NCBI GenBank assembly: GCA_027559495.1
Contig: JAMXSV010000003.1
Coordinates: 3,844,001 to 3,908,000, forward strand
From: Aurifilum marmelostoma
Taxonomy: Eukaryota; Ascomycota; Sordariomycetes; Diaporthales; Cryphonectriaceae
Direction: 5' to 3'
DNA length: 64,000 bases
A program made the translations under genes and the position numbers. This document shows, one piece after another, positions 1 through 8,665 of this stretch; the stretch's first letter is position 1, and each line of letters opens with the position of its first letter. Under the pieces are notes generated by a model, which saw only the letters and a list, made by a program, of their open reading frames with translations, ran no database searches and was not told the DNA's origin.

Positions 1-1
1 C

Positions 2-274
2 AACCATGATACCCTTGGTATGGGTGTGGAGCAGCGCTCTTTCCGTCATGTGATCGAGGATTGGTGCCAAGAGAACGACCTGCAGTTTATTCCTGAGCGC
101 AAACAACATCATAGCGAAGGTCCTTTGTACAGAATTACCGACCGCGGAGATGGAAAGGGTGGTAAGCTCGGATATTTCAAGGGCGATAAGCTTTGCCTGC
201 TTGTTAGGAATGGCGTCGAGGAGATTGGCGAGTCGGAGAACGACTTGGAGAGGCTTATGACGCATGTGATGTAA
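2..274 (+). CDS. C-terminal fragment of TFIP11/Ntr1-like splicing factor (5' end outside window)
   Basis: The frame is open from base 2 and ends at TAA 272-274, so only about the last 90 residues of a longer protein are present. The segment with SFRHVIEDWCQEND, then FIPERKQ, a YR pair and a terminal LLVRNGVEEI resembles the C-terminal end of tuftelin-interacting protein 11 (yeast Ntr1/Spp382), where a conserved 'F..lve.fa.en.l.FmP' block is followed by a short beta-rich tail. In that family the protein is a nuclear G-patch cofactor of the Prp43 helicase in spliceosome disassembly. The G-patch and GCFC regions would lie upstream of the window. Family assignment is from remembered motif similarity only; the internal ATG at 20 is not a start. 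Confidence 0.65.
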   Translation, partial: NHDTLGMGVEQRSFRHVIEDWCQENDLQFIPERKQHHSEGPLYRITDRGDGKGGKLGYFKGDKLCLLVRNGVEEIGESENDLERLMTHVM

Positions 275-2022
275 AATACAGGTCACGAGAACATGGATAG
301 TCTTCCTCCAAAAGCAGCCTGCCTCGGGCTGCACATAACAATCCAAGGGCAGCGCTGCTGTGCGGGTGATGCTCACGAGTGGCATCGATGGTAAGCTGAG
401 TGGCAGCAAGTTAATGCGGAGAACACAGCATATCGTTGTGGGCGCGAGGACAAATGCATCAAGGAAAGGTCTGAAAAGGCCTCAGTACCGAGCCGACCAG
501 CTTTCAGACCCCAAGGTTGTCATATCGCATGCGGTACGGGAACACCTTTTTCCCTAACAACAAGCCTGTCTGCTGACTGCGACTCGTATCACCCTCTTGT
601 GCTCGTGTTCTCTTAACAAATAAACATTGTCCATGACTAACACATCTGACCGGATCGGATGTCGGTGCGCTGACTGTATTCTGCAACTCCTCATACGGTC
701 TTGGGCTAACCCGCATGCCCATCTTTCACCACCCTGCGCCATTGCTTTCTTGTGTGTTGGCCAGGCTCACCCCTCTTTCTGGTGCATCCTGGTGTACCAG
801 TCCAAAACTCTCAGCAGCGGCCGCACTCGGCGTGGGGCTTGTCCATGGTGCGTCTTTTTGTTCATCATGTAAGTGCCCACGCATGAACGCGAAGGTGGCA
901 GGCTCCTCGGCGGTGTCTCAGCCACCATAGCCCAGGTGGAAAGACGTGAGTAAGGCCTATAGAGCAGGCGGGAGATTTCCATGGCTTTTTGAGAAACTTT
1001 ATCACCCCGAGATGGGATCGTATAAGCGCTAATCATCACTTGCACATTTGGCTCGCATCAGCTAATAGGCCCGGATTGTCGCATATTCTCTCGGTCGGTT
1101 TGGACTCCAAATCAGCTGCTGCTGACATTGTTCGTATTCTGAGCATGGTTCTTGAGCATCTCGATGCGTTGTGAGGACCTCCTTGGTGAACAGTAAGAGC
1201 CTTTTGGTCTAAGTGCTGAGGAAACCAGGCAAAAGATGAATTGGGAAGACAAGCAAGAGTGTAGACTTTGGGAGGTCTTCACACGAGCCAAGCCAAGTCG
1301 TCTAGGGAACTGAGAACAAGAAAAAAGACCGGAATCGCTGGAGTTCTGCTAAGGTTTTACGCTTGGCGTATGCTTAAACCTGGGCAGACACACCGTCGTC
1401 CGTAGGGCTGAGACAGTCGGGGGAACCGGGTCCTCAAAAAGCCTCGAGAAGACGTCCCACGGGGTCTTTGTTGTCTTTACTCTGCCGTCCCCGTCGGCCA
1501 GTTGGAAGGGATGCTACGTAGCATAAGGAGAAGAAGCAAATGTGCAAAGTCGTACGTAGCCTTGGCAAAGGTCCGATTTTCTGACTTGACGGCATGATTC
1601 TTCGCGAAGTGTTCCCAGGTTCCTATTCTATTTGGCTAGTTACTTCATCGCGCTGATGTCACTCTCCGGTCAGGTCGGGCGGATGCCGGCGAAGGTTTAG
1701 CAGGGTCGAGGGTAGAAGACTTCGGAGTGCATTATCCCCTCAGCCTCGTCTAAGCCAGACACCTGACCTGCTGGATACGAAGTGCATAGTATCTTGCAGC
1801 TGAGATGATGGGAGAATTGAGGATGTCTAAATGTGTATAAGAAGAGGAGGTGAGGACCGTTTGTTGACGGTATTTTTTCACACTTGGACATCATCAGATC
1901 AAAAAAAAAAAAAAAAAAAAAAAAAAGCACAGTTGCCTCTAATCACACTATCAACAAATTCACCATTAACCTACTATAATACTCTCAAGAATTACTTCTC
2001 TTCCCTCCAAAAAGTCGTCAAA
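275..2022. other. Intergenic region, no supported gene
   Basis: Several short open frames on both strands show no recognisable family, no coherent splice structure and no continuous coding bias. The last 400 bases are the promoter and 5' leader of the secreted protein that starts at 2023, and include a 26-base A run. Confidence 0.6.
1901..1926. repeat. Poly(A) homopolymer, 26 nt
   Basis: An uninterrupted A run about 97 bases upstream of the ATG at 2023. Poly(dA:dT) tracts commonly keep fungal promoters nucleosome-poor, so this may be a promoter element. Its exact length is uncertain, as for any long homopolymer. Confidence 0.8.
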
Positions 2023-2524
2023 ATGCAGTTCATCACCGCCATCCTCGCCCTCGCCACCGCCGTCTCTGCGGCGCCCAACCTGTCCTCCCGCGGAGAATGC
2101 ACTTTTGGCCAGTACGAGTGCTCCGCCGACGGTGAATCCATCATCCAATGCGACATTGCCGGTAACTGGGTCGTAAGTCGCCCCCCACAATCGTCGCCTT
2201 GCCCTAGTCCCTTTCTTTTTTCCTAGCAGGATCGGATTCTAACTTGTTGTCCAGACCGTCGGCCCTTGCCCCTACGGTGACTACTGCGGCTACTCCTCGG
2301 AGAACTACCTCCCCTACTGCTTCGGCCCCAACAAGAAGGAGAAGCGCGGCGACTATCCTCCTTACTGCGCCACCCCGGGCACGTACTCGTGCACGCCCGA
2401 CTGCGACGGCATTGACGTGTGCAGCCTTGAGCACCAGCTGCTGTTCAACGGGGCGTGCCCGAGCGGCACGCACTGTGAGCCGATTTCTTCGGCCGGCGGC
2501 ATTCCCTTCTGCGTTGAGGACTAA
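2023..2524 (+). CDS. Small secreted cysteine-rich protein with two internal repeats
   Basis: Two exons, 2023-2172 and 2255-2524, with a phase-0 intron 2173-2254 (GTAAGT donor, CTAAC branch, CCAG acceptor). The product is 139 residues. The first 17 or so (MQFITAILALATAVSAA) form a typical signal peptide. The mature part carries 13 cysteines in two similar blocks, about residues 26-72 and 83-135. Each has the pattern C-x-Tyr-x-C-[small]-D-G-x-x-I-x-x-C ... C-P-x-G-x-x-C ... P-[YF]-C. A KKEKR stretch lies between them and could be a processing site. The pattern recalls CBM19-like chitin-binding or carbohydrate-binding repeats seen in fungal secreted proteins, but that is inference. A secreted wall-associated or effector-like role fits best. 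An in-frame ATG at 1831 lies before the poly(A) run and would destroy the signal peptide, so 2023 is preferred. Confidence 0.8.
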
Positions 2525-2677
2525 AAGGGTTGAGTTGTGACGAGTTGTGGGACTGTGTGGTCACTTTATGGAAGTGGCGGAGGGGAGGTTTATGACTTGA
2601 CGATTTTACAGGGTGACCTCATAAGGGTCAAGGCGATTCTCTACTTTCATTGATACAGTTTTCTCAATCATCGTTAA

Positions 2678-2683
2678 AATAAA
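2678..2683 (+). terminator. Candidate polyadenylation signal AATAAA
   Basis: A canonical AATAAA hexamer about 154 nt after the stop of the secreted protein, in an AT-rich stretch. Fungal 3' signals are loose, so this is only a candidate. Confidence 0.35.
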
Positions 2684-2849
2684 ATATGCTGCAATGTTCA
2701 CGTCTCTTGATCTGTGTGGAATGGAATTTCAAATCAAACGATCTCGCAACCTCTTGTAGTACAGTTCTAGACTCTGATGATGAAAGATCTCAATAAGATT
2801 CTTATTGAGTAGTTGAGATCGAGTCGAGATGGCCTTGTATAATTCTTTC

Positions 2850-2865
2850 GGGGGGGGGGGGGGGG
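2850..2865. repeat. Poly(G) homopolymer, 16 nt
   Basis: Uninterrupted run of 16 G in AT-rich intergenic DNA. One of several long G/C runs in the window; relevant to the homopolymer-linked frameshifts seen elsewhere. Confidence 0.8.
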
Positions 2866-3651
2866 ACTATGTCCGAAGTGTGCTCACCACCAATGCTCTG
2901 ATAGTGCTATGCCAACAGCATCACATTCCCAATTTGCATGATCTTTCTCACCACCTCTACTGATACTGGGCTTATACGCCGAACAGCTTGTGTCAACAGA
3001 GACGACATGGACCACGAAGTGTTGAAGCTAATAGCATCTGAATTGATAGATGGAATGCACTCGTGAGAGGCCATCATAGTCCCTCTATGGCATGTTAATG
3101 CTTGTTAAATGATTATTTACAAAATAGACCCAGAGTCTGACAGTCAAGGACTCAAGGGTATCCACATACTAGAGCGATGAGTATTAAGCTTAAAGACCAC
3201 CTGCATTGCTTATGAGATCTTCCATGATGATCCGCTCACAAGACGTTCAACAGTCAGAATCCAATCATGCAAATCAATCTTCGAAAGCTCTGAGGCTCTA
3301 CACAGGTATGCTTAGCGCTTATTCTGTGCTCTACTGTCAAGGAATTATGCTACACAGTCACTACGTAGGTTACATTCTCAAATACCACCTTGCTACTCCA
3401 AAAGATGTGCTGCTGATGTACTTGGTGTTCATGGAACGGCAGAACTGATGTGGGGTTTTAGCCAGTATCAAGACTTCCCGTGTCCTACCACGCTCTACAT
3501 TATCCATCTTCTTCGTTTCCAACTCTCGATTTTGTTGATAGATTCAAGACTTACTCGGTATTTCAACGGCATTCATACAAACTCTCACTAGACGTTCACT
3601 CCTGAAATACTGCATGACCGCAAGCCTAGGAAGCATACTTCACCACGCACA

Positions 3652-4617
3652 ATGAGCGAAAAGGCGACCAGAGCCCTCGAGTACCTCGAGCAACACGCCA
3701 AGACGACTGTCACGGCTTCGGCCCTTCATGGAGGCACATTCACCCTGCCCCTGCACTTCTTCATCCAAGACGCTTCGGAAACAGATCGCAGCCTCGTGCC
3801 ATCCTTGTGCTTCCTCCTTGTCCACAAGGACTCCAGCAACGGCACGACAAACATTATATTCGACCTGGGTCTCCGACGGAATACTCAGGAATACATCCAA
3901 CCCATCAGGGACCACCTGCACACGAGGCAGCCCATGAGCACCTCACCGGACGTCCAGCAGAGCCTAATCGACGGCGGCGTGCAGCCCTTGGACCTATCTC
4001 ATGTCATCATCAGTCACGTCCACTGGGACCACACGGGAACCCCAGCGGATTACCCGCAGGCCCAGTTCTGGGTCGGGAGTGGGGCGCTCGGCGTCCTTCA
4101 GAACGGACTGGGCGGGCGCCTGGGACATCAGCACTTTGAGAGCAAGCTATTCGACGGCGTGAACGTGCGGGAGTTCTCAAGTCCTCCTGTGCTGCACGAT
4201 GATGATGATCACAAGGTGGGAGAACAAGAGAGTGGCTGGGAGAGGGTTGGCGACTTTTGGATGTACGACTTCATCGGCGACGGGTCAGTGTATGTGGTCG
4301 ATTCTCCAGGCCATCTGCCAGGACACGTCAACCTGCTGGCGCGCGTCGGGGAGAGAAAGTGGATTTATCTGATGGGGGATGCATGTCACGACCAGCGCCT
4401 CCTGACGGGTGAGAAGGAGATTGCAGAATGGAAGGATTCCGAGGGGACATCCTGTTGCATTCACGTTGATAAGAGGGAGGCGGAGGCTACTCTTGCGCGG
4501 ATTCGGGATCTGCAGACCGCGGCGGAGGAGGATGGGTTCCAGCTAGAGGTGATTCTTGCGCACGGAATGGACTGGGCAGAAGCTCATGCTGAAGCTTTCT
4601 TACCGGGTACGATCTAG
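3652..4617 (+). CDS. Metallo-beta-lactamase-fold hydrolase (lactonase-like)
   Basis: Single-exon gene of 321 residues. The zinc signature HVHWDH lies at residues 122-127 (H122, H124, D126, H127). Further likely ligands are H221/H225 in SPGHLPGH, D243/H246 in GDACHD, and H304 in LAHGMDW, in the order expected of the metallo-beta-lactamase superfamily. The start at 3652 is the first ATG, and there is no signal peptide, so it is probably cytosolic. This fungal subgroup resembles AttM/AiiA-type lactonases and related metal-dependent hydrolases, but the substrate cannot be read from sequence. It lies upstream of three other small-molecule enzymes, so ring-opening of a lactone in a catabolic route is a reasonable guess. 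Confidence 0.85.
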   Translation: MSEKATRALEYLEQHAKTTVTASALHGGTFTLPLHFFIQDASETDRSLVPSLCFLLVHKDSSNGTTNIIFDLGLRRNTQEYIQPIRDHLHTRQPMSTSPDVQQSLIDGGVQPLDLSHVIISHVHWDHTGTPADYPQAQFWVGSGALGVLQNGLGGRLGHQHFESKLFDGVNVREFSSPPVLHDDDDHKVGEQESGWERVGDFWMYDFIGDGSVYVVDSPGHLPGHVNLLARVGERKWIYLMGDACHDQRLLTGEKEIAEWKDSEGTSCCIHVDKREAEATLARIRDLQTAAEEDGFQLEVILAHGMDWAEAHAEAFLPGTI

Positions 4618-5277
4618 GTTACGATTCATTGTTCGTTCGGAAGACAGGAGGTTAATTATCGAAATCATGTTTACTTAAAAGCTAATCTATTTCAACGCAC
4701 GCTCAACAGGACAGGACATGAGTGTATTGATGTATAATATGCATGCTCATTCATGCTCGATACAAATATCTGTGAGCACCCAGAACAAGGAATTATGATT
4801 ATTTCAAAGAAGAAGAATTGTCTTTCTAAGTGTAACAAGCATTACATGATGATTTCAATGGCCCAACATAGCCTTTACGAGGATATAACCGCCACCATTT
4901 CAGAGAGCAATGTCGTGCGCAGACGCAATCAATCACTTGCCGATGCAAGGTATGAGAGAAAATCTTGGTACGGTGGGCTACGAGAGCGTGCGGAGATGTA
5001 TGATCAACCCGCGGGGAAATTTTGAGGTCATTAGGTAGCACTACACTCACTGCTTGGCTGGAAGGTCGTCATCATTCGGCATTGGAAGTGCTGGCCGACC
5101 AGTGCATCTTCTCCAAGGAGCAAAGCTTCTCCGCCACCGTTCGACCACTGTACAAGATTACCGGTGGGTTATTACAAGGCTCATTGACTTGGGTGAATTA
5201 CATGATCTTGGGGTCATTGACGGATTAGAAACTCCTGATCCTTTACTATACACTTAAGAATTGAAAATAAACTCAAG
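4618..5277. other. Intergenic region between hydrolase and dehydrogenase genes
   Basis: No supported gene. Contains the 3' UTR of the hydrolase and the promoter of the HIBADH-like gene. Short open frames in all directions are unrecognised. Confidence 0.55.
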
Positions 5278-6339
5278 ATGGATCAAGTAGAGCCTGCGGT
5301 CGTGGCCTTCATCGGCCTAGGGACTATGGGTTTCCCGATGGCGGACAACCTCATCACAAAATTACCAGACGGGTCCAAGATGTACATCTACGATATTTCT
5401 GCAGATGCCATCGATAAGTTCAAGGAGAAACACCCAGACTTGGTCATCCCATGCAGCTCGTCCAAAGAGGCTACCGAGAATGCTGTAGGTCTCCATCGGT
5501 CGTTGAACCAAAAGATCACTACCTCAAGCAATATCAGGTTCACCTGCTGAAGAAAATTCCCCGATCTGACTTTGATACCAGACCACCGTCTTCACCATGG
5601 TTCCTGAGGGTACCCACGTCCGCGCCGCATTCCTAGACGACACGAACGGCATCCTGGCCGCGAAGCCAGCACCCAGACACCTCATCGACTGTTCCACCAT
5701 CGACAGGGAGACAAGCCTGGCCGTGCTGGACGAGACCCGACAGCGCCACCCGCAGGCCTCCTTCTTCGACGCGCCCGTGTCAGGCGGGGAGCTGGGCGCG
5801 CGCGAGGCCACGCTCACCTTCATGGTAGGCTGCGCAGAGGACTCGCCCTCGCTCCCGGCCCTGCGCAGCATGCTGGGCCTCATGGGCTGCCACGTGATCC
5901 CCTGCGGCGGGCCCTCGCTGGGCGTGACGGCCAAGCTGACCAACAACTACTGCTCGGCCATGATCTCGCTGGCCACGGCCGAGGCCATGAACCTGGGCAT
6001 GCGCGCGGGCATGGACCCGAGGCTGATCCAGCGCGTCTTTGCGCGGAGCACGGCGCAGTCGGCCATGTGTGACAGGTGGAATCCCGTGCCTGGGGTGTGT
6101 CCTGAGGCGCCGTCGAGTCATGGGTATGAGGGGGGGCTTCAAGATCCAGCTGATGCGTAAGGATGTCGGGCTTGCGTTGAAGGTGGCGGAGGATGTCGGG
6201 GCGAGGCTGTTGCTGGCGGATTGTGGGCTGAAGGCGTATATTGCGGCCAGCGAGGATCCTAGGTGTAGAGACCTGGACTCGAGGGTGATTTATCGTTTCC
6301 TAGGGGGGGGAAGAGGACTGGGAAAAGAAAAAGAGTTAG
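5278..6339 (+). CDS. 3-hydroxyisobutyrate dehydrogenase-like enzyme, two apparent frameshifts
   Basis: Exon 1 is 5278-5484; a phase-0 intron 5485-5581 (GTAGGT, CTGAC branch, CAG) follows; exon 2 runs to about 6339. The N-terminus has the Rossmann motif FIGLGTMGFPMADNL, and later come FDAPVSGGELGAREATL (substrate loop) and GVTAKLTNNY, where the lysine is the catalytic residue of the beta-hydroxyacid dehydrogenase family. NAD(P)-dependent oxidation of a 3-hydroxyacid, as in valine breakdown, is expected. The frame breaks at the G7 run 6130-6136: family similarity (YEGG then FKIQLMRKDVGLAL) continues one frame over. It breaks again at the G8 run 6303-6310, after which LGGEEDWEKKKS and a stop would follow in the family frame. 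One G fewer at each site restores about 320 residues. Either assembly error or a pseudogene; without correction, reading stops at 6160. Confidence 0.8.
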
Positions 6340-6870
6340 GCGGAGGAACGTTTACTGTTGAACGACTTGAGTAATTATAGGCTATCAATCGATTATCTGC
6401 GCATCACCAAGCCAAGACAGAATTTCTGCGTTCATCACCACTCTGCTTTCTTTCTCTTTTCTTTGTTTGTCATCTCTTTCTATCATGAAATAGTAGACAT
6501 GAATTATATTAGAACTTGTTGACCATGAACAATGACTACCTGCACGCAGGTACCAAAGACTGCCGAGATCCTGTAGCTAATTGTTCTGCATGCCGTGTGA
6601 GGGGAAGAGCCCATGTAATAATGACCTGCAGAAGACAGACGTCAGTCCGTGTACGACAAGTGCGGAGTAGATCAAGCATTTCATGCGTGAAGGCTAAATA
6701 CTCATGGCTAGAAGATCAAGAAGTCGCATGCTTCTGTTGCTCGGACTTGACCATCCTGTCCCATACTTACGCGCGCATCGTTCACAACTCAGATTGTCAT
6801 AAACCTTGGCCGGGAACGGGAAACCGTCCTTACAACTTCGAAAATTACTCACTCACACCTAAATATCACA
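6340..6870. other. Intergenic region, promoter of the CMD-like gene
   Basis: No supported gene. An open frame beginning at 6516 runs into the next gene in another frame, has an Arg/Pro-rich shadow composition and is not accepted. Confidence 0.5.
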
Positions 6871-7371
6871 ATGAGCTCGCCCAACAACCCGACCGACGCG
6901 GCCAGAGCGGCCGAAGCCGCCACGACCCTCCCCAACACCACCCCAAGCCTATCCGACGCCCACAAGACCCTCTTCGAAGAAGGCCTAAGGCTCCGCCGCG
7001 AGGTCAACGGCGCTCAATACGTCGACAACGCCCTCAAGACCAACCTCACCGAGTTCAACCGGCCCATGCAGGAGCTGGTGACGGAGGCGTGCTGGGGCTC
7101 CGTGTGGGCGCGCGAGGGCGTGCTGGAGAGGAAGACGCGGTCGCTGCTCAACGTGGCCATGCTGGTGGCGCTCAACCGGTCCACGGAGCTGGCGACCCAT
7201 GTGCGCGGGGCACTGACCAACGGGGCGAGCGCGGAGGAGGTTCGGGAGACTTTGCTGCAGGCGGCTATCTACTGTGGCATGCCGGCTGGGCTGGAAGGGT
7301 TCAGGGTGGCGGAGAGGGTGGTCAAAGAAGTGCAGGAGTCGCCGCCACCGTCGGTAGAAAAGGCCAATTGA
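6871..7371 (+). CDS. Carboxymuconolactone decarboxylase (CMD/AhpD-like) family protein
   Basis: Single-exon gene of 166 residues. The region 70-150 carries the CMD fold pattern: EACWGSVWAREGVLERKTR, then LLNVAMLVALNRSTELATH with H110, a GASAEEVRETLLQAAIYCG block with C135, and MPAGLEGF. This matches gamma-carboxymuconolactone decarboxylase-like proteins, which decarboxylate lactone intermediates of the beta-ketoadipate pathway; others in the family are AhpD-like peroxidase partners. The first 30 residues are Ala/Pro/Thr-rich and probably disordered. It is convergent with the D-2-hydroxyacid dehydrogenase gene, with only 145 bp between stop codons. The exact substrate is unknown. Confidence 0.85.
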   Translation: MSSPNNPTDAARAAEAATTLPNTTPSLSDAHKTLFEEGLRLRREVNGAQYVDNALKTNLTEFNRPMQELVTEACWGSVWAREGVLERKTRSLLNVAMLVALNRSTELATHVRGALTNGASAEEVRETLLQAAIYCGMPAGLEGFRVAERVVKEVQESPPPSVEKAN

Positions 7372-7516
7372 CTTGCTAGGGATGGACAGAAGTGAAGAAT
7401 GTTGCTCAATTCAACTCAGCTTAAAGATGCGTCGAGAATGCAATACAGAGGCCAAAAAAGGACTGTCTATTATTTCCCTATCAACATGCTATCCTCAGCC
7501 AGCCTTGCCTATCACT

Positions 7517-8665
7517 CTAGAGTTTTATCGCATTCTTCAGGCTCTGTCCGGCCAAAAATCTCCTCAGGTTCTCCGTGATGAGAGCCTCAGCGCCCTGTGG
7601 CCTGCCACCCGCGGCGTGAGGGCTGACCAGGCAGGTCTTGACCCCCCAGAGCTTGGAGTCCTTCGGCAGCGGCTCCTTGTCGAAGACGTCCAGCGCGGCG
7701 CCTCCGATCTCTTCCTTGGACAGGGCGTTGTATAGTGCCTCCTCGTCGATGCAGATGCCCCGGCCCACGTTGACCACCCAGGCGTGCTTGGGCAGCAAGG
7801 CCAGCCTCTCCTTGTTGAGGGCGTGCTTGGTAGACTCGTCGCCGGGCAAGATCATGACCAGGGCGTCCGTTGTCTTGAGCACCTCGGGGAGCTGGTCCTC
7901 GCCATACACCTCATATCCGTCCCGCACGCCAGCCTTTCTTGCCACGCCGCGCACCGTGGCGCCCAGCGAGACCAGCCACGGTGCCAGCTTCTTGGCGATG
8001 TTGCCAAAGCCCCAGATGGTCACGGTGGCGTCGCGCAGGGTGGTGAACTTATCCTTGGGCCGATCCGGCTGGGGCCCGCCCAGGTGCTGCGGCCACTCGC
8101 TTCGGAGCTGGTACTCGCGCATCTCGTAAAAGCGGCGGGCCGCGTTGAGCAGCATGCCCAGGGTGTGCTCGGCGACAGTGTGGTCGTGGAGACCCGAGCC
8201 CGTGCAGATGACGATCTTGTTCGGGTCAAAACCCGCGGCAAACACGTCGTTGGGACCGGCGGCGCACGACTGGATCCATTTCAGGTTCTTCATGCGCTTG
8301 GCGGCGTCGGAGAGGTTGGCGGCTGAGTTGGTCCAGGTCACGAGGAACTCGGCGTCGATGAGCTCCTCGGGGATGAGCTCCTTGACGTTGTAAGGGTGGA
8401 TGGTCACGGGAAAACCCTCGATGGACTGGATGTCAAGGACCAGCGACCTGTTGCAGGACTCTGGCGTGGGCACGAGGAGCTTCATCTTGGCCGCTGCTGA
8501 TGCTGTTTTCGCGCGAGGGACGAATTGGAAGTGGATGGCGGCGTGAAGAGGTGGTCTTACTGCGCCAGCAGATCGACTACAGGAGAACGGGTGGTGTAAT
8601 AGGTTCCGTGAGGTAGGAAGAGAAGAGCGAGAGAACAACGGCTTGAGTGATTTAAAGTTAAACAT
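7517..8665 (-). CDS. D-isomer-specific 2-hydroxyacid dehydrogenase, possible mitochondrial leader
   Basis: Single-exon gene of 382 residues. The NAD-binding Rossmann motif is at about 218-225 (WGFGNIAKK; the third glycine is replaced by alanine). The catalytic triad of the family is intact: R302 in VNVGRGICID, E331 in DVFDKEPLP and H350 in SPHAAGG. It should reduce a 2-ketoacid or oxidise a D-2-hydroxyacid with NAD(P)H. The first 60 residues are Arg/Ser-rich and lack acidic residues, like a mitochondrial presequence; M61 (MKLLVPTPES) is an alternative cytosolic start, so dual targeting is possible. Closest remembered relatives are glyoxylate/hydroxypyruvate reductase-like fungal enzymes. Confidence 0.88.
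   Translation of the reverse strand: MFNFKSLKPLFSRSSLPTSRNLLHHPFSCSRSAGAVRPPLHAAIHFQFVPRAKTASAAAKMKLLVPTPESCNRSLVLDIQSIEGFPVTIHPYNVKELIPEELIDAEFLVTWTNSAANLSDAAKRMKNLKWIQSCAAGPNDVFAAGFDPNKIVICTGSGLHDHTVAEHTLGMLLNAARRFYEMREYQLRSEWPQHLGGPQPDRPKDKFTTLRDATVTIWGFGNIAKKLAPWLVSLGATVRGVARKAGVRDGYEVYGEDQLPEVLKTTDALVMILPGDESTKHALNKERLALLPKHAWVVNVGRGICIDEEALYNALSKEEIGGAALDVFDKEPLPKDSKLWGVKTCLVSPHAAGGRPQGAEALITENLRRFLAGQSLKNAIKL

Larger units (their letters stand above)
2525..3651. other. Intergenic region, AT-rich, no supported gene
   Basis: Holds the 3' UTR of the secreted protein and the promoter of the metallo-beta-lactamase gene. A short open frame at 3206-3448 has no recognisable family. A 16-base G run sits at 2850-2865. 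Confidence 0.55.

Noticed and set aside
6516..7379. 287-codon frame overlapping the CMD-like gene
   Set aside because: Out of frame with the recognisable CMD protein and Arg/Pro/Gly-rich like a shadow frame.
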